Positions 18,332 through 29,579 are shown, counted from the first letter of the stretch. The stretch is DNA of 33,106 bases from Candidatus Sysuimicrobiota bacterium CSP1-3 (GCA_001443485.1 LDXQ01000001.1:1-33106); one strand, 5' to 3'. Notes: generated from the letters alone by a model not told the origin. A program made the numbers and translations.

Positions 18332-19351
18332 TTAGCCGCGGGCCAGGAGATCCCGGAAGTACGCCACGGTGCGCCGGATCCCTTCCTCCAAGGGGACGCG
18401 AGGCGTCCATCCCAGCAGGCGCCCGGCGCGGGAGATGTCGGGCCGCCGCACGCGGGGATCGTCGACGGGGCGGGGGAGGAAGGTGAGCGGACTGCGACTG
18501 CCGGTAGCCTCCCGAACGATCCGCGCGATCTCCAGGACGCTGCGCTCCTCGGGGTTGCCCAGATTGATCGGATGGTGGATGGAATCCTCCGCCTCGGTGT
18601 TGTTGTGCAGGAAGGCCCGGTCCATCCGTTGTTCGCGCGTCCGGTCGGAGGGGTGCGAGAGGACGGCGAGCAGGCCTTCGACCATGTCGTCGAGGTAGCA
18701 GAAACTCCGGGTCTGCGAGCCGTCGCCGTGCACGGTGAGCGGTTCGCCGCGCAGGGCCTGCACGATGAAGTTGGAGATCACCCGCCCGTCGTCGCGCCGC
18801 ATCCGCGGCCCGTAGGTGTTGAAGATGCGGACGATCCGCGTGTCCAGCCCATGGTAGCGGTGGTAGGCCATGGTCATGGACTCCGCGAACCGCTTCGCCG
18901 AGTCGTACACGCCGCGCGGGCTGATCGGGTTGACGTTGCCGCGGTACGTTTCGGGCTGCGGGTTGACCAGCGGGTCGCCGTACACCTCGGAGGTGCTGGC
19001 CAGCAGGAAGCGCGCGTCTTTCTCACCGGCCAGTTCCAGGGCGTGGTGGGTGCCGAAGGCGCCCACCTTCAGGGTGTCGATGGGGAGTTCCAGGTAGTCC
19101 TTCGGGCTGGCCGGGGACGCAAAGTGCAGCACCGCGTTTAGCGGGCCGTCGAGGTGTAGGTCTTCCGCGACGTCGCCGTGGATGAAGCGGAAGCGTGGGT
19201 GATCCGTCAGGTGGGCAACGTTCCCGGCACGGCCGGTAAGGAGGTTGTCCACGCAGAGGACCTCGGCGCCGTCGGCGATCAGCCGGTCGCAGAGGTGGCC
19301 GCCCAGGAACCCGGCCCCGCCAGTAATCAGCACGCGTTCAAGGGCCGGCAT
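18332..19351 (-). CDS. NAD-dependent epimerase/dehydratase, UDP-glucuronate decarboxylase-like
   Basis: [54 protein letters not shown], YxxxK motif ([11 protein letters not shown]), [26 protein letters not shown]. Confidence 0.9.
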   Translation of the reverse strand: MPALERVLITGGAGFLGGHLCDRLIADGAEVLCVDNLLTGRAGNVAHLTDHPRFRFIHGDVAEDLHLDGPLNAVLHFASPASPKDYLELPIDTLKVGAFGTHHALELAGEKDARFLLASTSEVYGDPLVNPQPETYRGNVNPISPRGVYDSAKRFAESMTMAYHRYHGLDTRIVRIFNTYGPRMRRDDGRVISNFIVQALRGEPLTVHGDGSQTRSFCYLDDMVEGLLAVLSHPSDRTREQRMDRAFLHNNTEAEDSIHHPINLGNPEERSVLEIARIVREATGSRSPLTFLPRPVDDPRVRRPDISRAGRLLGWTPRVPLEEGIRRTVAYFRDLLARG

Positions 19352-21653
19352 GCGCGACCTCCTCCCAGCGGATGCGGTAGAGGGCGAAGCGGCCGTCCTC
19401 GTACTGCAGCGCCAGCCACCGCCGACGAAACGATGGTTCTGCGATCGCCACACTTGCCGGAGAGAGCGTAGCCAGTTCCGTCTTGTCTACCAACACGTGC
19501 GAGATCTTCAGGTCGGCCAGGGCCTGCAGGACCCGGCGCTCCGCTCCGGCGGGCGATCCCCACACCGCGACACGCGCCTGCGGGGCATTGACCCAGACCC
19601 GGTCGCGGCGGCTGTAGAAGTTGTCTCCCCCGCTGAAGGTGAGGATGCGCGCGTCCGCGGGCAGGTGGGAGTTGATGTACCGCCAGGCCCTGTACGAGGG
19701 GACCGCCAGGCCCAGGTAGTTCTCCTCCGAGCGGACTCCGAGGACCACGCCGATGGGGACGCGCCGGGTCACGTGCGTGAGCCAGCCCTCCCAGCCCACC
19801 CGATCGACCTCGTGCAGCGGGATGAAGGGCGGTAGGTTGAGGAAGAGGAGCGCGGCGACACTCCCCGTCACTACTGGACGCGCCCAGGACAGGCGGCCGG
19901 CGCGCAGCAACGCGGCCAGGCGACCCAGGCCGGCCGCGGCCATCAGGGCAAGCAGCGGAGTCACGGGCAGCAGGAAGCGCAGTTGGAAGTTGCTGAGGGG
20001 TGAGGCCCACAGGGCGCCGTAAGCCAGCACGATCAACACCAGAGGAAGCGTCCGCGGGCGGCGGGCCAGGAGGAGCACCGGGAGCAGGAGGAGGAAGAGT
20101 GGGCCGAGCGCGCCCCCGTAGCGCGCGGCGTGGACGGTCACGTCCCAGGGCAGGGTGAGGAGGTACAGCGGCGTCCGCGGGCGGCCGAAGTACGCTTCGA
20201 AGCGGTTCAGCGCCGCGTCCGCCGCGGCATCCCACCGGTCCGGCGGCGCGCCGAAGAGGCCGTACAGTTCGGGAAAGACAGGGTTCCCCGTGGCCAGCCA
20301 GCTGCGCAAGTACCACGGCAGCGCGATCAGCAGGGCGACCGCGACCAGCAGGGCGACCGGGCCGACCACCCGGCGCAGACCATCCCGGCGCCAGAGGAAG
20401 AGAAACAGGCCAGCGGTGGCGACGACCAGGATGAGACCTCCCAGATGCTTTGTGGCGAGCGCGAGACCAAGCTGGACGGCGGCGAGCAGCAGCCACGACC
20501 GCGCGCGTGCTCCAGCAGCGTAGCGGAAGAGCGCGAAGCCGGCGAGTCCGGCATACAGGGTGAGGCCGAGGTCCACGTACGCCGTCGTCGCCTCCCACAG
20601 GACGGTGGGGATCGTGACGAAGAAGGCCACCGCCGCCCAAGGTGACGTCCGGGGAAGAACACGGCGCGCCGTATGGAAGATCAGGAGGCCCAGCAGAGGC
20701 AGCATCGTGAAGTGCAGGAGTTTGGCGGCGATCGGCCCGCCCAGCGAGAGGGCCGCGCCGTAGAGTAGTTCCCACGTCATCGGATAGAGGGCGACGTACT
20801 CCTGCGGCTGGTCCGTCAGGTACCCGCGCTCCAGCCAGAGACGGGGGAACCCCAGGTGATACCAGAGGGCGTCGTACTCCCGTTCCGGGGCGAGCGCGCC
20901 GATAAGCGCGATGACCAGCGCCACCAGGGTGACGGCTTTCCAGATCGCATCGCCGCGTCCGGCCCGGTCCAGAGGGCTGGTTCGCGATGATGCTACTCGC
21001 GGTCCCCGCTGTTCCCCCCGCAGCGCAAGCCATACGGCCCCAGTAACCAGCAGCGCGCCGACGAGGATCCGCAAATACGCCGCGGTGTACAGGTGCAGGC
21101 CCGCAAGACCAAAGACAAGGTAGGCCAGCGCACCCAGGCCGGTGGCGGTCCGGTACAGGATCAACTCTGCCCAGGTTGAGGGAGTTGCCCGGAGAAGACG
21201 GATGACTGCCGTGCCAGGGACCTGCGCCGCGAGCAGCACAGCCCCAGCGCCGACGAACCCCCCGGCGGCCCGCGCCGCCGCCTGCGGGAAGGCGGTCAGC
21301 CCCGCGGCCGCGGCACCGGCGGAAAGCGCCTGCCCCACCGGAGTGCGCTCCGGCGCCAGGAGCACGATCAGAAGGCCCACCGCGGCCGCGGTCGGCAGCA
21401 GGAGGAGGACCGGGCGGGCTCGACCGCTCCGCCGGAGGAACCGCGAGCCGGCGAATACCGCTGCTCCGGAAAGCGCGGCCAGGGCCGCGACCGGCAAGAG
21501 CGAGTCCACGACCATGCGGAGAAACGGCACCCATACGGCGGGTCCCGCGGACAACAGGCGCCAGACCTGGCGGAAGTAGCGTCCCAATAGGAGAACCGCC
21601 CATAGGGTCCACAGGGCGGCGAGGAGACGCGCGCGAAGATCAGTCAAGAACAA
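19338..21653 (-). CDS. Polytopic membrane glycosyltransferase (GT39/ArnT-like)
   Basis: Many hydrophobic segments with [19 protein letters not shown] and C-terminal soluble domain. Start approximate (TTG 21653 or 21647). Confidence 0.75.
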   Translation of the reverse strand: MFLTDLRARLLAALWTLWAVLLLGRYFRQVWRLLSAGPAVWVPFLRMVVDSLLPVAALAALSGAAVFAGSRFLRRSGRARPVLLLLPTAAAVGLLIVLLAPERTPVGQALSAGAAAAGLTAFPQAAARAAGGFVGAGAVLLAAQVPGTAVIRLLRATPSTWAELILYRTATGLGALAYLVFGLAGLHLYTAAYLRILVGALLVTGAVWLALRGEQRGPRVASSRTSPLDRAGRGDAIWKAVTLVALVIALIGALAPEREYDALWYHLGFPRLWLERGYLTDQPQEYVALYPMTWELLYGAALSLGGPIAAKLLHFTMLPLLGLLIFHTARRVLPRTSPWAAVAFFVTIPTVLWEATTAYVDLGLTLYAGLAGFALFRYAAGARARSWLLLAAVQLGLALATKHLGGLILVVATAGLFLFLWRRDGLRRVVGPVALLVAVALLIALPWYLRSWLATGNPVFPELYGLFGAPPDRWDAAADAALNRFEAYFGRPRTPLYLLTLPWDVTVHAARYGGALGPLFLLLLPVLLLARRPRTLPLVLIVLAYGALWASPLSNFQLRFLLPVTPLLALMAAAGLGRLAALLRAGRLSWARPVVTGSVAALLFLNLPPFIPLHEVDRVGWEGWLTHVTRRVPIGVVLGVRSEENYLGLAVPSYRAWRYINSHLPADARILTFSGGDNFYSRRDRVWVNAPQARVAVWGSPAGAERRVLQALADLKISHVLVDKTELATLSPASVAIAEPSFRRRWLALQYEDGRFALYRIRWEEVAHAGP

Positions 21654-22947
21654 TGCCGTGGTCTCCGAGATCGTAGCGCGGGGGCAGCGCGCAGAACGCC
21701 AGCAATTGCTCGACATTGAACGGAGGGGCAATCGCTCCGTCCTGCGCCAGGGCCCGCAGCAGTGGTCGGGCCAGGTGTGTGCCCAGGAGAGGGAGGAGAT
21801 GCTCGCCGCGCAGCGGTTCCGCCCCAGGTTGCGGCAGAATCCGCGCAAGCGGCTGCGGGCCGAGGCGGAGCCGCACGGCTCCCGGCCGCGCTTCATCGAG
21901 TTGACGCTGCGCGTGTACGATGCCGGCCCGCAGATCCACTTCGATCTCGGGGGCGGGAGTGCTGCTGGCGGCGGGCAGAAACCGGGCCAACTCGGCCGCC
22001 GTCGGCAGTTCCTGGGCCACGCCGCGCCAGTACCAGTACGAGAGCAGGTCGTCCAACAGCCGCCGCCAGCGGAAGCGGAGCCGCAGGCGCTCCAAGAGAT
22101 CGAGCGTGCGCGCCGCAGCGCCGGCGGCCGCGTCACCCGCCGCCGGCCGCACGAAGGCCAGACGGAAGAAGAGCCGACTGCGCGCGGAGCGACCGGGGCG
22201 CAGCCGGGCGAGGGGCAGCGCCCGCCGCAGATCGGGGTGGCGGCGGCCGATCTGCACGTCCGCCTGACCTTCCTCGCACTTGCGCCGCAGCGCCCGGCGA
22301 AGGTCCGTTCCCTCGTGATGAGAGCCCAGGGCGTCGGGCGCGTAGAGGAAGGGGACCCCGGACTGCATCAGGCGGACGCCCAGTTCGTAGTCCTCGTGGC
22401 AGCGAAGAGACGGGTCAAACCCGCCGCACCGGGCGAAGAGGTCGGCGCCGAGCGAGAAGTTGCCGCTGAGGAGGTCAAAGGCATGAAAGCGGTGCCCCGG
22501 CATCGCCAGGGCGTCGAACTTCGCTTCCCACCACCGCCGCAGCGCGATCCGGAAGAACCCGCGCTGGGCGCCCAGGAGAGGCGGCAGCCGGCCGATGACA
22601 ACCCCTCCGGGCCGGCGCTGCTGCGCGGCGACGTGCGCCGCCACCAGACCGGGGGCGGCCTCAACGTCGTCGTCCAGGAATACGAGCAGCGTCCCTCCGG
22701 CGGCAGACGCGCCGCGATTGCGGGCCGCGCCCGCACCGCCGTGGGGTTGTGTGATGCACCGCAGCGAGAACGGCGCCGGGTACCGCCGGACCATCTCCAG
22801 CGTCTCGTCGGTGCATCCGTCCGCGACCACCACGACCTCCGTGCGTTCCGGCGGATAGGTCTGCGCGCGCAGCGCGTCCAGGCTGCGCCGCAGCGCGGAC
22901 GCCCGGTTGCGCGTAGGGACAATCACGCTGACGGCCGGAGCGTTCAT
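21640..22947 (-). CDS. Family 2 glycosyltransferase
   Basis: PAVSVIVPTRNRASALRRSLDALRAQTYPPERTEVVVVADGCTDETLEMVRRY...GASAAGGTLLVFLDDDVEAAPG. Confidence 0.9.
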   Translation of the reverse strand: MNAPAVSVIVPTRNRASALRRSLDALRAQTYPPERTEVVVVADGCTDETLEMVRRYPAPFSLRCITQPHGGAGAARNRGASAAGGTLLVFLDDDVEAAPGLVAAHVAAQQRRPGGVVIGRLPPLLGAQRGFFRIALRRWWEAKFDALAMPGHRFHAFDLLSGNFSLGADLFARCGGFDPSLRCHEDYELGVRLMQSGVPFLYAPDALGSHHEGTDLRRALRRKCEEGQADVQIGRRHPDLRRALPLARLRPGRSARSRLFFRLAFVRPAAGDAAAGAAARTLDLLERLRLRFRWRRLLDDLLSYWYWRGVAQELPTAAELARFLPAASSTPAPEIEVDLRAGIVHAQRQLDEARPGAVRLRLGPQPLARILPQPGAEPLRGEHLLPLLGTHLARPLLRALAQDGAIAPPFNVEQLLAFCALPPRYDLGDHGIVLD

Positions 22948-24131
22948 GTCTCCGCCCGGCCCCGCAGTCGCCGCCGGGAGGCGAGGTAAGCGCCCGGCCC
23001 GGTCAGGCAGCCCCGCAGTTCGGCCAGCAGGAGGTCGAGCGGCGTACTTCCCGGCCGGCGAAGCAGGGCCCGCACGACCGCGGGCAACTGGTCCTGGACG
23101 AACCAGCCCGCGGCCCGTTTCAGCACGCCCCATTCTCCTGCCTGCAGCAAGCTGCGCGTCCACATGGCATAGACGCCGGTGCCGTAACCAAAGAGCGTCC
23201 GCCGCAGTTCCTCCCGCGTCCGGCGGTGGCGGTGCCAACTCAACGCCGCGGGATCATAGACGATCCGGTATCCCGCGGCGAGAATGCGCGAGAACATCTC
23301 GTGGTCACCGCCGGTCCGGGTGGGCGTGCCGCCGTCCAACGCCTCGTCAAAGGGGCCCACCAGGTCGAGGGTCAGGCGGTGCAGGGCCATGTTGGCGCCG
23401 GCGCCCACCCGGCCGACCGAGAGCGGATCGTGCACGAGACCGTCGAAGACTGTGCGGCGGAAGCCGCGACCGAACGGCGTGTGGCGTTCGAACGCTTCCT
23501 GCGCTTCGGTCTCCAGTTCGAGCGGCATGGTCAGGCCCGTCGCGGCCAGGACCAGGTCATCCTGGAAGTTACGCAGGAGCGCGCGCAGCCATCCGGGGTC
23601 AGGACCGGCATCGTCGTCGGTAAAGGCCACGATCTCGTGGCGGGCTTCTCGCAGCGCCCGGTTGCGCGCGACGTTCAATCCGGGCCGAGGCTCGAGGACA
23701 TAGCGCGCGCGCGGATACTCGCTGACCAGCCGCAGGGTGGCCTCGGTGGCCGGGGCGTTGTCGATGACGAGCACCTCCTGGCCGTCGTCGGGCAGGCGCA
23801 TCAGGGCCTCGAGGCAGCGGCGCAGGTCCTCCGGGCGGTCGCGGGTGCAGACGGCGACCGTGGCCGTCACGGGCGAAGGCGTGATGCGGTCGCCCGGGCT
23901 CCAGCCCAGATACGCGTGCAACCAGCGCTCCCAGAAGGACCAGTCCAGCGCATCAAAGACCGCGCGGCGCAGCGCGTCCCCGGCAAGCCCGCCGTCGCGG
24001 AGGGAGACGGCGACCTGCCCCACAGGGCAGCCGTGGAAGCGGGTCATGATGAGCGCGCGGGGATACCCGTGGATCCCGGTCAACTCCGCGGGGATGTGAT
24101 CGAGGTCGAGGTCCAGGACGGCCGTGGGCAT
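22944..24131 (-). CDS. Family 2 glycosyltransferase
   Basis: ATVAVCTRDRPEDLRRCLEALMRLPDDGQEVLVIDNAPA...EARHEIVAFTDDDAGPDPGWL. Confidence 0.9.
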   Translation of the reverse strand: MPTAVLDLDLDHIPAELTGIHGYPRALIMTRFHGCPVGQVAVSLRDGGLAGDALRRAVFDALDWSFWERWLHAYLGWSPGDRITPSPVTATVAVCTRDRPEDLRRCLEALMRLPDDGQEVLVIDNAPATEATLRLVSEYPRARYVLEPRPGLNVARNRALREARHEIVAFTDDDAGPDPGWLRALLRNFQDDLVLAATGLTMPLELETEAQEAFERHTPFGRGFRRTVFDGLVHDPLSVGRVGAGANMALHRLTLDLVGPFDEALDGGTPTRTGGDHEMFSRILAAGYRIVYDPAALSWHRHRRTREELRRTLFGYGTGVYAMWTRSLLQAGEWGVLKRAAGWFVQDQLPAVVRALLRRPGSTPLDLLLAELRGCLTGPGAYLASRRRLRGRAET

Positions 24132-24152
24132 GATCTGGTCGCGGCGGACGGT

Positions 24153-25424
24153 TTACTTCGCCTCGGCGGGGATACCGGCGGGGCGCCGGGTGTCCTCTGC
24201 GGCCAACGCGGTCGCGACAAGCGGCGGGAAGGCGGCGCGCGGCCGGTGGCGGAGCACGCCCCTTGCAGCGGCGAGGCGCGGCGGAACGCAGATGCGGACG
24301 ATGACCGGAATATGCCGCGGGGCGGCGGCCACCCGGGGGGAGAGATGCAGGGCTGCGCCCAGGCAGCGCAGGGCCGCGCGATATTTCCCGGCGTGGCGCA
24401 GCATCAGGCCGGCCGCGAGATAGACCAGCGCCGGCCGCTCGGCAGAGTTTGGGAGGCCGGCGGCGGGCAGCCGGTCGGCCAGCGCCAGGGTGGCGTCCGC
24501 GACTTCATCTACGCCGGGCGTCCCCGTGAGCTGCCCACGGCGGCGGATGGCGCGGGCCAGGTAGTAGTACAAGTCCAGTGACGCGGCGCGGTCCGGGCGG
24601 TGTGCCAGAGCCGTGCGCAGCTGCGCCACCGCGCCGTCCTGGTCTCCCTGTTCGAGATGCAGTTTCGCCAGATAGAGCCCCATGTTGTAGTAGGCGTCTG
24701 GGCGGGCGGCGGCGGTCGAGCGCGGGAGCGTCGGCTCACTGAAGTAGCGGTCGAGGACCTGCCACACGTCCCGGGCGGCCCGCGCCAGATCCCCGCTCAT
24801 GCTCCGCGCGTGGATCCGGTAGACGGCCACGGGCCGCGGGACGGCGCCGAACATGCACCCGCGGCGGGCCAGCCGCAGCCACATCTCCCAGTCCGCCGTG
24901 AAAGTGAGGCTGCGGTCGAAGCCGCCCGCCGCGATCAGCGTCTGGCGGCGCAGCAGCATGGCCGACGGTGTGGCGACGATGTTGCCGAGGAACAGGCGCG
25001 GCAGGACCGGCCCGTCGCGGATCGGGCTGCGCACGATGAAGGCCCTGCGCAGCCGAGTGTCGCACTGGTACCAGAGGCCGTAGGCGGCGTCCGCATCGGG
25101 ATGCTCCTGCAGGTGGCGGGCCAGATGGGCGACGCCCTCAGGCAGCAGCAGATCGTCGGCGTCCAAAAACAGGACGTATTCTCCTTCGGCCGCGAACAAC
25201 CCGGCGTTGCGTGCGGCGGCCACCCCGCGCCCTTCCAACCGCAGCGCACGGACGCGCCCGGCGAACCCGCGCAGGATCTCGGCGGTGTCGTCGGTGGACC
25301 CGTCGTCCACGACGATGACTTCCAGCGGCGCGTAGGTCTGTCCCAGCGCACTCTCCACCGCCGCCGCCAGGTAGCGGCCGTAATTGTGGGCGGGGATGAC
25401 GACGCTCGCCAGCGGCCGGCTCAC
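24153..25424 (-). CDS. Family 2 glycosyltransferase
   Basis: PLASVVIPAHNYGRYLAAAVESALGQTYAPLEVIVVDDGSTDDTAEIL...EGEYVLFLDADDLLLPEG. Confidence 0.92.
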   Translation of the reverse strand: MSRPLASVVIPAHNYGRYLAAAVESALGQTYAPLEVIVVDDGSTDDTAEILRGFAGRVRALRLEGRGVAAARNAGLFAAEGEYVLFLDADDLLLPEGVAHLARHLQEHPDADAAYGLWYQCDTRLRRAFIVRSPIRDGPVLPRLFLGNIVATPSAMLLRRQTLIAAGGFDRSLTFTADWEMWLRLARRGCMFGAVPRPVAVYRIHARSMSGDLARAARDVWQVLDRYFSEPTLPRSTAAARPDAYYNMGLYLAKLHLEQGDQDGAVAQLRTALAHRPDRAASLDLYYYLARAIRRRGQLTGTPGVDEVADATLALADRLPAAGLPNSAERPALVYLAAGLMLRHAGKYRAALRCLGAALHLSPRVAAAPRHIPVIVRICVPPRLAAARGVLRHRPRAAFPPLVATALAAEDTRRPAGIPAEAK

Positions 25425-25458
25425 CGGCGCCCCCCGGGTGAACGGCCGGCCGGCCGAC

Positions 25459-26703
25459 TCATGCGGGCACCGCCGCGCGCGCCACCTGCTCGGCGAGGGC
25501 GGCGATGGCGTCGTGGATGTGGTCCCAGCGGTACCGCCGCAGGAAGAGCTGCTGGGCGGCCTCCGCCAGACGCAGCCGCTGCCCGCGGTCCATCAGGAGC
25601 GTGACGCAGGCGCGGGCGAAGGCCTCGGGCGTGTCCGCGATCAAGATCTCCCGCCCAGACACCACGTCGAGTCCGGCAGCGCCCGACGTGGTCGACACCA
25701 CCGGGATGCGGTGGGCGAAGGCTTCCAGGATCTTGATGCGGGTGCCGCCGCCGGACCGCAGCGGCGCAGCCACCAGGTCGGCGCGGGCGAGTTCGGCGGT
25801 GATGTCGGGGACAAACCCCGTGACGACGACCCGCGGCGGATCGGCCAGGCGGCGGAGCGACTCCGGGGCCTGGCCCACCAGGCGGACCTGCGCGGCGGGC
25901 ATCTGCGCGCGGATCAGCGGCGCAATCCGCTGCACCAGGAGCGCGGCCGCGTCCCGGTTGGGAGGGTAGGTGAGGAGTCCGGCAAAAAGGATCACCGCCG
26001 GCTGTCCCACCGACACGCGGCCGAGGGGCTGCGCCGGCGCGGGGTAGCCGTTGGGAATGACGGCGCAGTTTGCCGCGCCGAGACGGCGGCGGTCCTCATC
26101 GCTGCAGACGACGACACTCCGCACCCGCGCCGCCACCGACCGCTGCAGTTCCTGCCACAGCCGCCGGTCGCGCTCGTCCTGCAGCCGCCCGGCCCAGCGG
26201 AACCAGAGGCGTATGTCCCGCTCCGGACGGCCCATCTCGTGGCCGCCGGCCAGGCGGGCGTGGAGTTTCTGGTCCTCCAGGTCGTCGAAGTCCACGACGC
26301 TGGGTGCGTCGATCTGGGATCCCAACACCGCGTGCGTCTCCACGTGGTGAAACCAGACGAGATCGTAGGGGCCGTCCAGCCAAGCGGCGAAGCGCTGTTG
26401 CGCCTCGCGCACGTCGAGCACGGCGAGCGGGCGCGGCGCGCGGCCCGCGATCATCCACTGCACCCGGCGCAGCGGCTGGAAGGGAAGGTGACGCCGCGCC
26501 ACGATCTCAACGCGGTGGACGCGGGCCCCGTCCGGCACCTCTGCCCGGTCGGTGCGGCCGCCATCCACAAACGCAAAGAGGTCGACCTCTCCCAGCCGGG
26601 ACAGCGCTTGGATCACGTTGGCCAGCCGCATCCGCCCCCCGGTCACCTCGGGCCAGGGGAAGGTCTGCCCGACGACCAGCAACCGCCGCGAGGGATGGCT
26701 CAC
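25459..26703 (-). CDS. GT4-like glycosyltransferase
   Basis: RRLLVVGQTFPWPEVTGGRMRLANVIQALSRLGEVDLFAF... and C-terminal LVAAPLRSGGGTRIKILEAFAHRIPVVSTTSGAAGLDV. GTG start at 26703. Confidence 0.88.
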   Translation of the reverse strand: MSHPSRRLLVVGQTFPWPEVTGGRMRLANVIQALSRLGEVDLFAFVDGGRTDRAEVPDGARVHRVEIVARRHLPFQPLRRVQWMIAGRAPRPLAVLDVREAQQRFAAWLDGPYDLVWFHHVETHAVLGSQIDAPSVVDFDDLEDQKLHARLAGGHEMGRPERDIRLWFRWAGRLQDERDRRLWQELQRSVAARVRSVVVCSDEDRRRLGAANCAVIPNGYPAPAQPLGRVSVGQPAVILFAGLLTYPPNRDAAALLVQRIAPLIRAQMPAAQVRLVGQAPESLRRLADPPRVVVTGFVPDITAELARADLVAAPLRSGGGTRIKILEAFAHRIPVVSTTSGAAGLDVVSGREILIADTPEAFARACVTLLMDRGQRLRLAEAAQQLFLRRYRWDHIHDAIAALAEQVARAAVPA

Positions 26704-27881
26704 TCCGCGTCCACCTCCCACGCCGCCTCCACGTGCACGGGAGCCAGGCGGACCACGCCGCGGGGCGGCCGGTCCAGGTCCGGCCCGGCGACGTCGAAGT
26801 GCGTCACGGGGTGCCAGGGCAGCAGGTCGTGCCCCGCCTTGTCGAAGATGCCCAGCCACAGGTAGAAGCGCCCCCGGGGCAGGGGCAGCCGGCGGATCAG
26901 GCAGCGCACCTCCGTCGCCCCCGCGGTCAGGTGCAGGTCGCGCTGTAGCACGAAGATCGGGGTGGCCGGCCCCTCGCTCACTCCCAGATAGAAGACCGAG
27001 GTGAGCGCGTGCGGGCTCTCGATAACTGTGGCCACGCGCAGTTCCTCGTGGCTCGCGGCGGTGCCATGGTCTGAACCCACCGCCACCCTGGCGACGCGGA
27101 GCACGCCGCCGGTGCCGACATACGCGTGGGCGGTCTCTTCGATGGAGCGCCGGTAGGCGGCCAGCACCTCGTCCACCGCGCCGCCGGCGGCGACGACGCC
27201 GTTCTCCAACCAGATGCCGTGCGTACACGTGGCCTCCACGGAGGCCAGATCGTGGGAGACGAAGACCAGCGTCACGCCCTCGGAGAGCATGGCCCGCATG
27301 CGGTTGAACGACTTCTGCTGGAAGGCGGCGTCGCCCACGGCGAGGACCTCGTCCACCAGTAGGATGTCCGGTTGCAGCGAGGCGGCCACGGCGAAGCCCA
27401 GGCGCATCTTCATCCCGCTGGAGTAGAACTTGACCTGCCGCTCGATCGCCGGGTCCAGTTCGGCGAAGGCCACGATCTCGTCGAAGCGGGCGGCGATCTC
27501 CTGCCGGCGGAGTCCCAGCAGGGACCCGGTGAGGTAGATGTTCTCGCCGCCCGTCAGTTCGGGGTGCAGCCCGGCGCCGATCTCGATCAGGGCGGCGACG
27601 CGGCCGGAGACCTCCAACCGCCCGGCGTACGGGTACATCACACGGTTGAGGATCTTCAGGAAGGTGGACTTGCCCGACCCGTTGGTGCCGACGATGCCCA
27701 CCGCCCCGCCGGGCTCGACGGTGAGGCTGACATCGCGTAGCGCCCAGCGCCAGCCGCGGTGGCCGTTGCCGCGCACGAGGTCCCGCCAGCGGGCCAGCTG
27801 GTCGCGCAGGTAGTTCCGCGTGGGGTCGGCGCGGAAGCGCTTCCAGATGTGTGCGGCGCCGATGCTGCCCCTAGGCAACAT
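26700..27881 (-). CDS. Polysaccharide ABC exporter ATP-binding protein (Wzt-like, with C-terminal extension)
   Basis: Walker A GTNGSGKST, signature YSSGMKMRLGFAVA, Walker B DILLVDEVLAVGD; about 150-aa C-terminal beta-rich extension. Confidence 0.92.
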   Translation of the reverse strand: MLPRGSIGAAHIWKRFRADPTRNYLRDQLARWRDLVRGNGHRGWRWALRDVSLTVEPGGAVGIVGTNGSGKSTFLKILNRVMYPYAGRLEVSGRVAALIEIGAGLHPELTGGENIYLTGSLLGLRRQEIAARFDEIVAFAELDPAIERQVKFYSSGMKMRLGFAVAASLQPDILLVDEVLAVGDAAFQQKSFNRMRAMLSEGVTLVFVSHDLASVEATCTHGIWLENGVVAAGGAVDEVLAAYRRSIEETAHAYVGTGGVLRVARVAVGSDHGTAASHEELRVATVIESPHALTSVFYLGVSEGPATPIFVLQRDLHLTAGATEVRCLIRRLPLPRGRFYLWLGIFDKAGHDLLPWHPVTHFDVAGPDLDRPPRGVVRLAPVHVEAAWEVDAE

Positions 27882-28722
27882 CGGCGAACCCCGTCTCCAG
27901 GCGCTTGAAGAGGATGGAGCCGAGCGCCAGCAGGAGCAGCGACGAGAGCGTCCCCGCCAGCACCGCGTCCCAGGCCGGCGGCTGCCCCAGCAGCACCACG
28001 CGGCGGTAGCCGTCGATCACCGGGGCGAGCGGATTGATGAAGGCGTAGGGCAGGCGCAGCGCCGCGGGCACGACCTCGCTGCCGTAGGCCACGGGGGTGG
28101 CGAAGAGCCCCAGCTGCAGCAGGATCGGCAGGGCGTGGCGCAGGTCGCGCAGGTAGACGCTCACCGACGAGACGATGAGGGTGACCCCGAAGGTGAAGGC
28201 CAGCTGCACCGCGAGCAGCGGCAGCGCCAGGAGCGTGCTCGGCTGCGGGGCGGTGCGGAAGATCGCGAACATGATCGCCAGGATCGGCAGCGCGACCAGG
28301 GTGTCGACGCCGGCGATGACGATACTGGAGATCGGGTAGACCTCGCGCGGGCAGTAGACCTTGTTCAGCAGCGCGGCGTTCTGCAGCAGACTCTGCCCGC
28401 CGCGGGAGACCGAGGCGGAGAAGAACGTCCAGGGGAGCAGCCCGACGTAGGCAAACAGTGGGTAGGGGATGCCCCCCGTGTCGATCCGGCCGCCGCGATG
28501 CAGGAAGAAAGTGAAGACGAGCATCAGCGTCAGCGGCGGAATGATGGTCCACGCCGTCCCCAGCACCGCCTGCTTGTAGCGGGCGCGCAACTCCCGTTCC
28601 ACTAGCGTGCGGATCAACTCTCGCGCCGTCCACAGCTCTCTGATGGCCTCGCCCAGATGGAGGCGCCGGTGGTAGCGGAGATGGACAGGGGGCTGCGCAG
28701 GGACGGCGGTGAGGTGATCCAT
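27871..28722 (-). CDS. Polysaccharide ABC exporter permease (Wzm-like)
   Basis: IRTLVERELRARYKQAVLGTAWTIIPPLTLMLVFTFFLHRGG...INPLAPVIDGYRRVVL. Confidence 0.92.
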   Translation of the reverse strand: MDHLTAVPAQPPVHLRYHRRLHLGEAIRELWTARELIRTLVERELRARYKQAVLGTAWTIIPPLTLMLVFTFFLHRGGRIDTGGIPYPLFAYVGLLPWTFFSASVSRGGQSLLQNAALLNKVYCPREVYPISSIVIAGVDTLVALPILAIMFAIFRTAPQPSTLLALPLLAVQLAFTFGVTLIVSSVSVYLRDLRHALPILLQLGLFATPVAYGSEVVPAALRLPYAFINPLAPVIDGYRRVVLLGQPPAWDAVLAGTLSSLLLLALGSILFKRLETGFADVA

Positions 28723-29579
28723 CAGACCGAGGGGGTCTGCGCGTCCGCCGACGCATCCCGGTGGGCCGTCCGGGGCACGGCGCGGAGCAGATGCCAGATG
28801 GTGTTCACGTGGGGGTGCAGCCGGAAGCTGCGGGCGAAGGCGGTGCGGGCCAGCGCGAAATCCCCCAGATCCCCAGCCATCAGCCCGATGCGCTTCCATT
28901 GAAAGGCCGCCGCCGCCGGGTGGGCAGCAAAGTAGCCGGCGTGCACCTCCATCAGGAGGAGGCGCGAGCGGACACGCGTCGTCAGGTCGATGCGGTGCCG
29001 CGGCTGGCCGTGGCGGCGCAGCAGGTACCCGATCCGCGGCACCGTGTTCATCGGCGTGCGCTGGGCCATCCGCAGCCACCACTCCACGTCCTCGGCGGCG
29101 AGGAAGCGTTCGTCAAAGGGCACGGCGATCGCCCGCGCCACCGCCACCGTGCCCAGGTGCGGGGTCAGCCCGTCCAGTATCTGCGGTCCGACCTCTCCGT
29201 CAAGCACGCGGTTGCGCCCGGCCGGCGCGTCCACATACTGGATCCAGCAGTGGGTCAGTGGTCCCCGCGCCAGTCCCTCCACTGCCAGGGCCAGACGGTC
29301 GGGGGTGTAGAGGTCGTCGTCGTCCAGGAAGGTGACATACCGACCGCGGGCCTGCCGCAACCCCGTGTTGCGCGCGGCGGCCGGGCCGCCGTTTTCCGCC
29401 CGGCGAACGACGCGCACTCGAGGATCGCCCTCGTAGCGCACCGGGTCGGGACCGGCGTCGTCTACGACGATGATTTCAAAATCAGGGACGGTCTGCGCCA
29501 GGACCGAGCCCAGCGCGGTGGCAAGGAAGTCCGGCCGGTCGTAAGTAGCGATGATCACGCTGAAGACCGGGTCAGGCAT
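28722..29579 (-). CDS. Family 2 glycosyltransferase
   Basis: VFSVIIATYDRPDFLATALGSVLAQTVPDFEIIVVDDAGPDP...ARGRYVTFLDDDDLYTPDRL. Stop overlaps Wzm start. Confidence 0.9.
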   Translation of the reverse strand: MPDPVFSVIIATYDRPDFLATALGSVLAQTVPDFEIIVVDDAGPDPVRYEGDPRVRVVRRAENGGPAAARNTGLRQARGRYVTFLDDDDLYTPDRLALAVEGLARGPLTHCWIQYVDAPAGRNRVLDGEVGPQILDGLTPHLGTVAVARAIAVPFDERFLAAEDVEWWLRMAQRTPMNTVPRIGYLLRRHGQPRHRIDLTTRVRSRLLLMEVHAGYFAAHPAAAAFQWKRIGLMAGDLGDFALARTAFARSFRLHPHVNTIWHLLRAVPRTAHRDASADAQTPSV

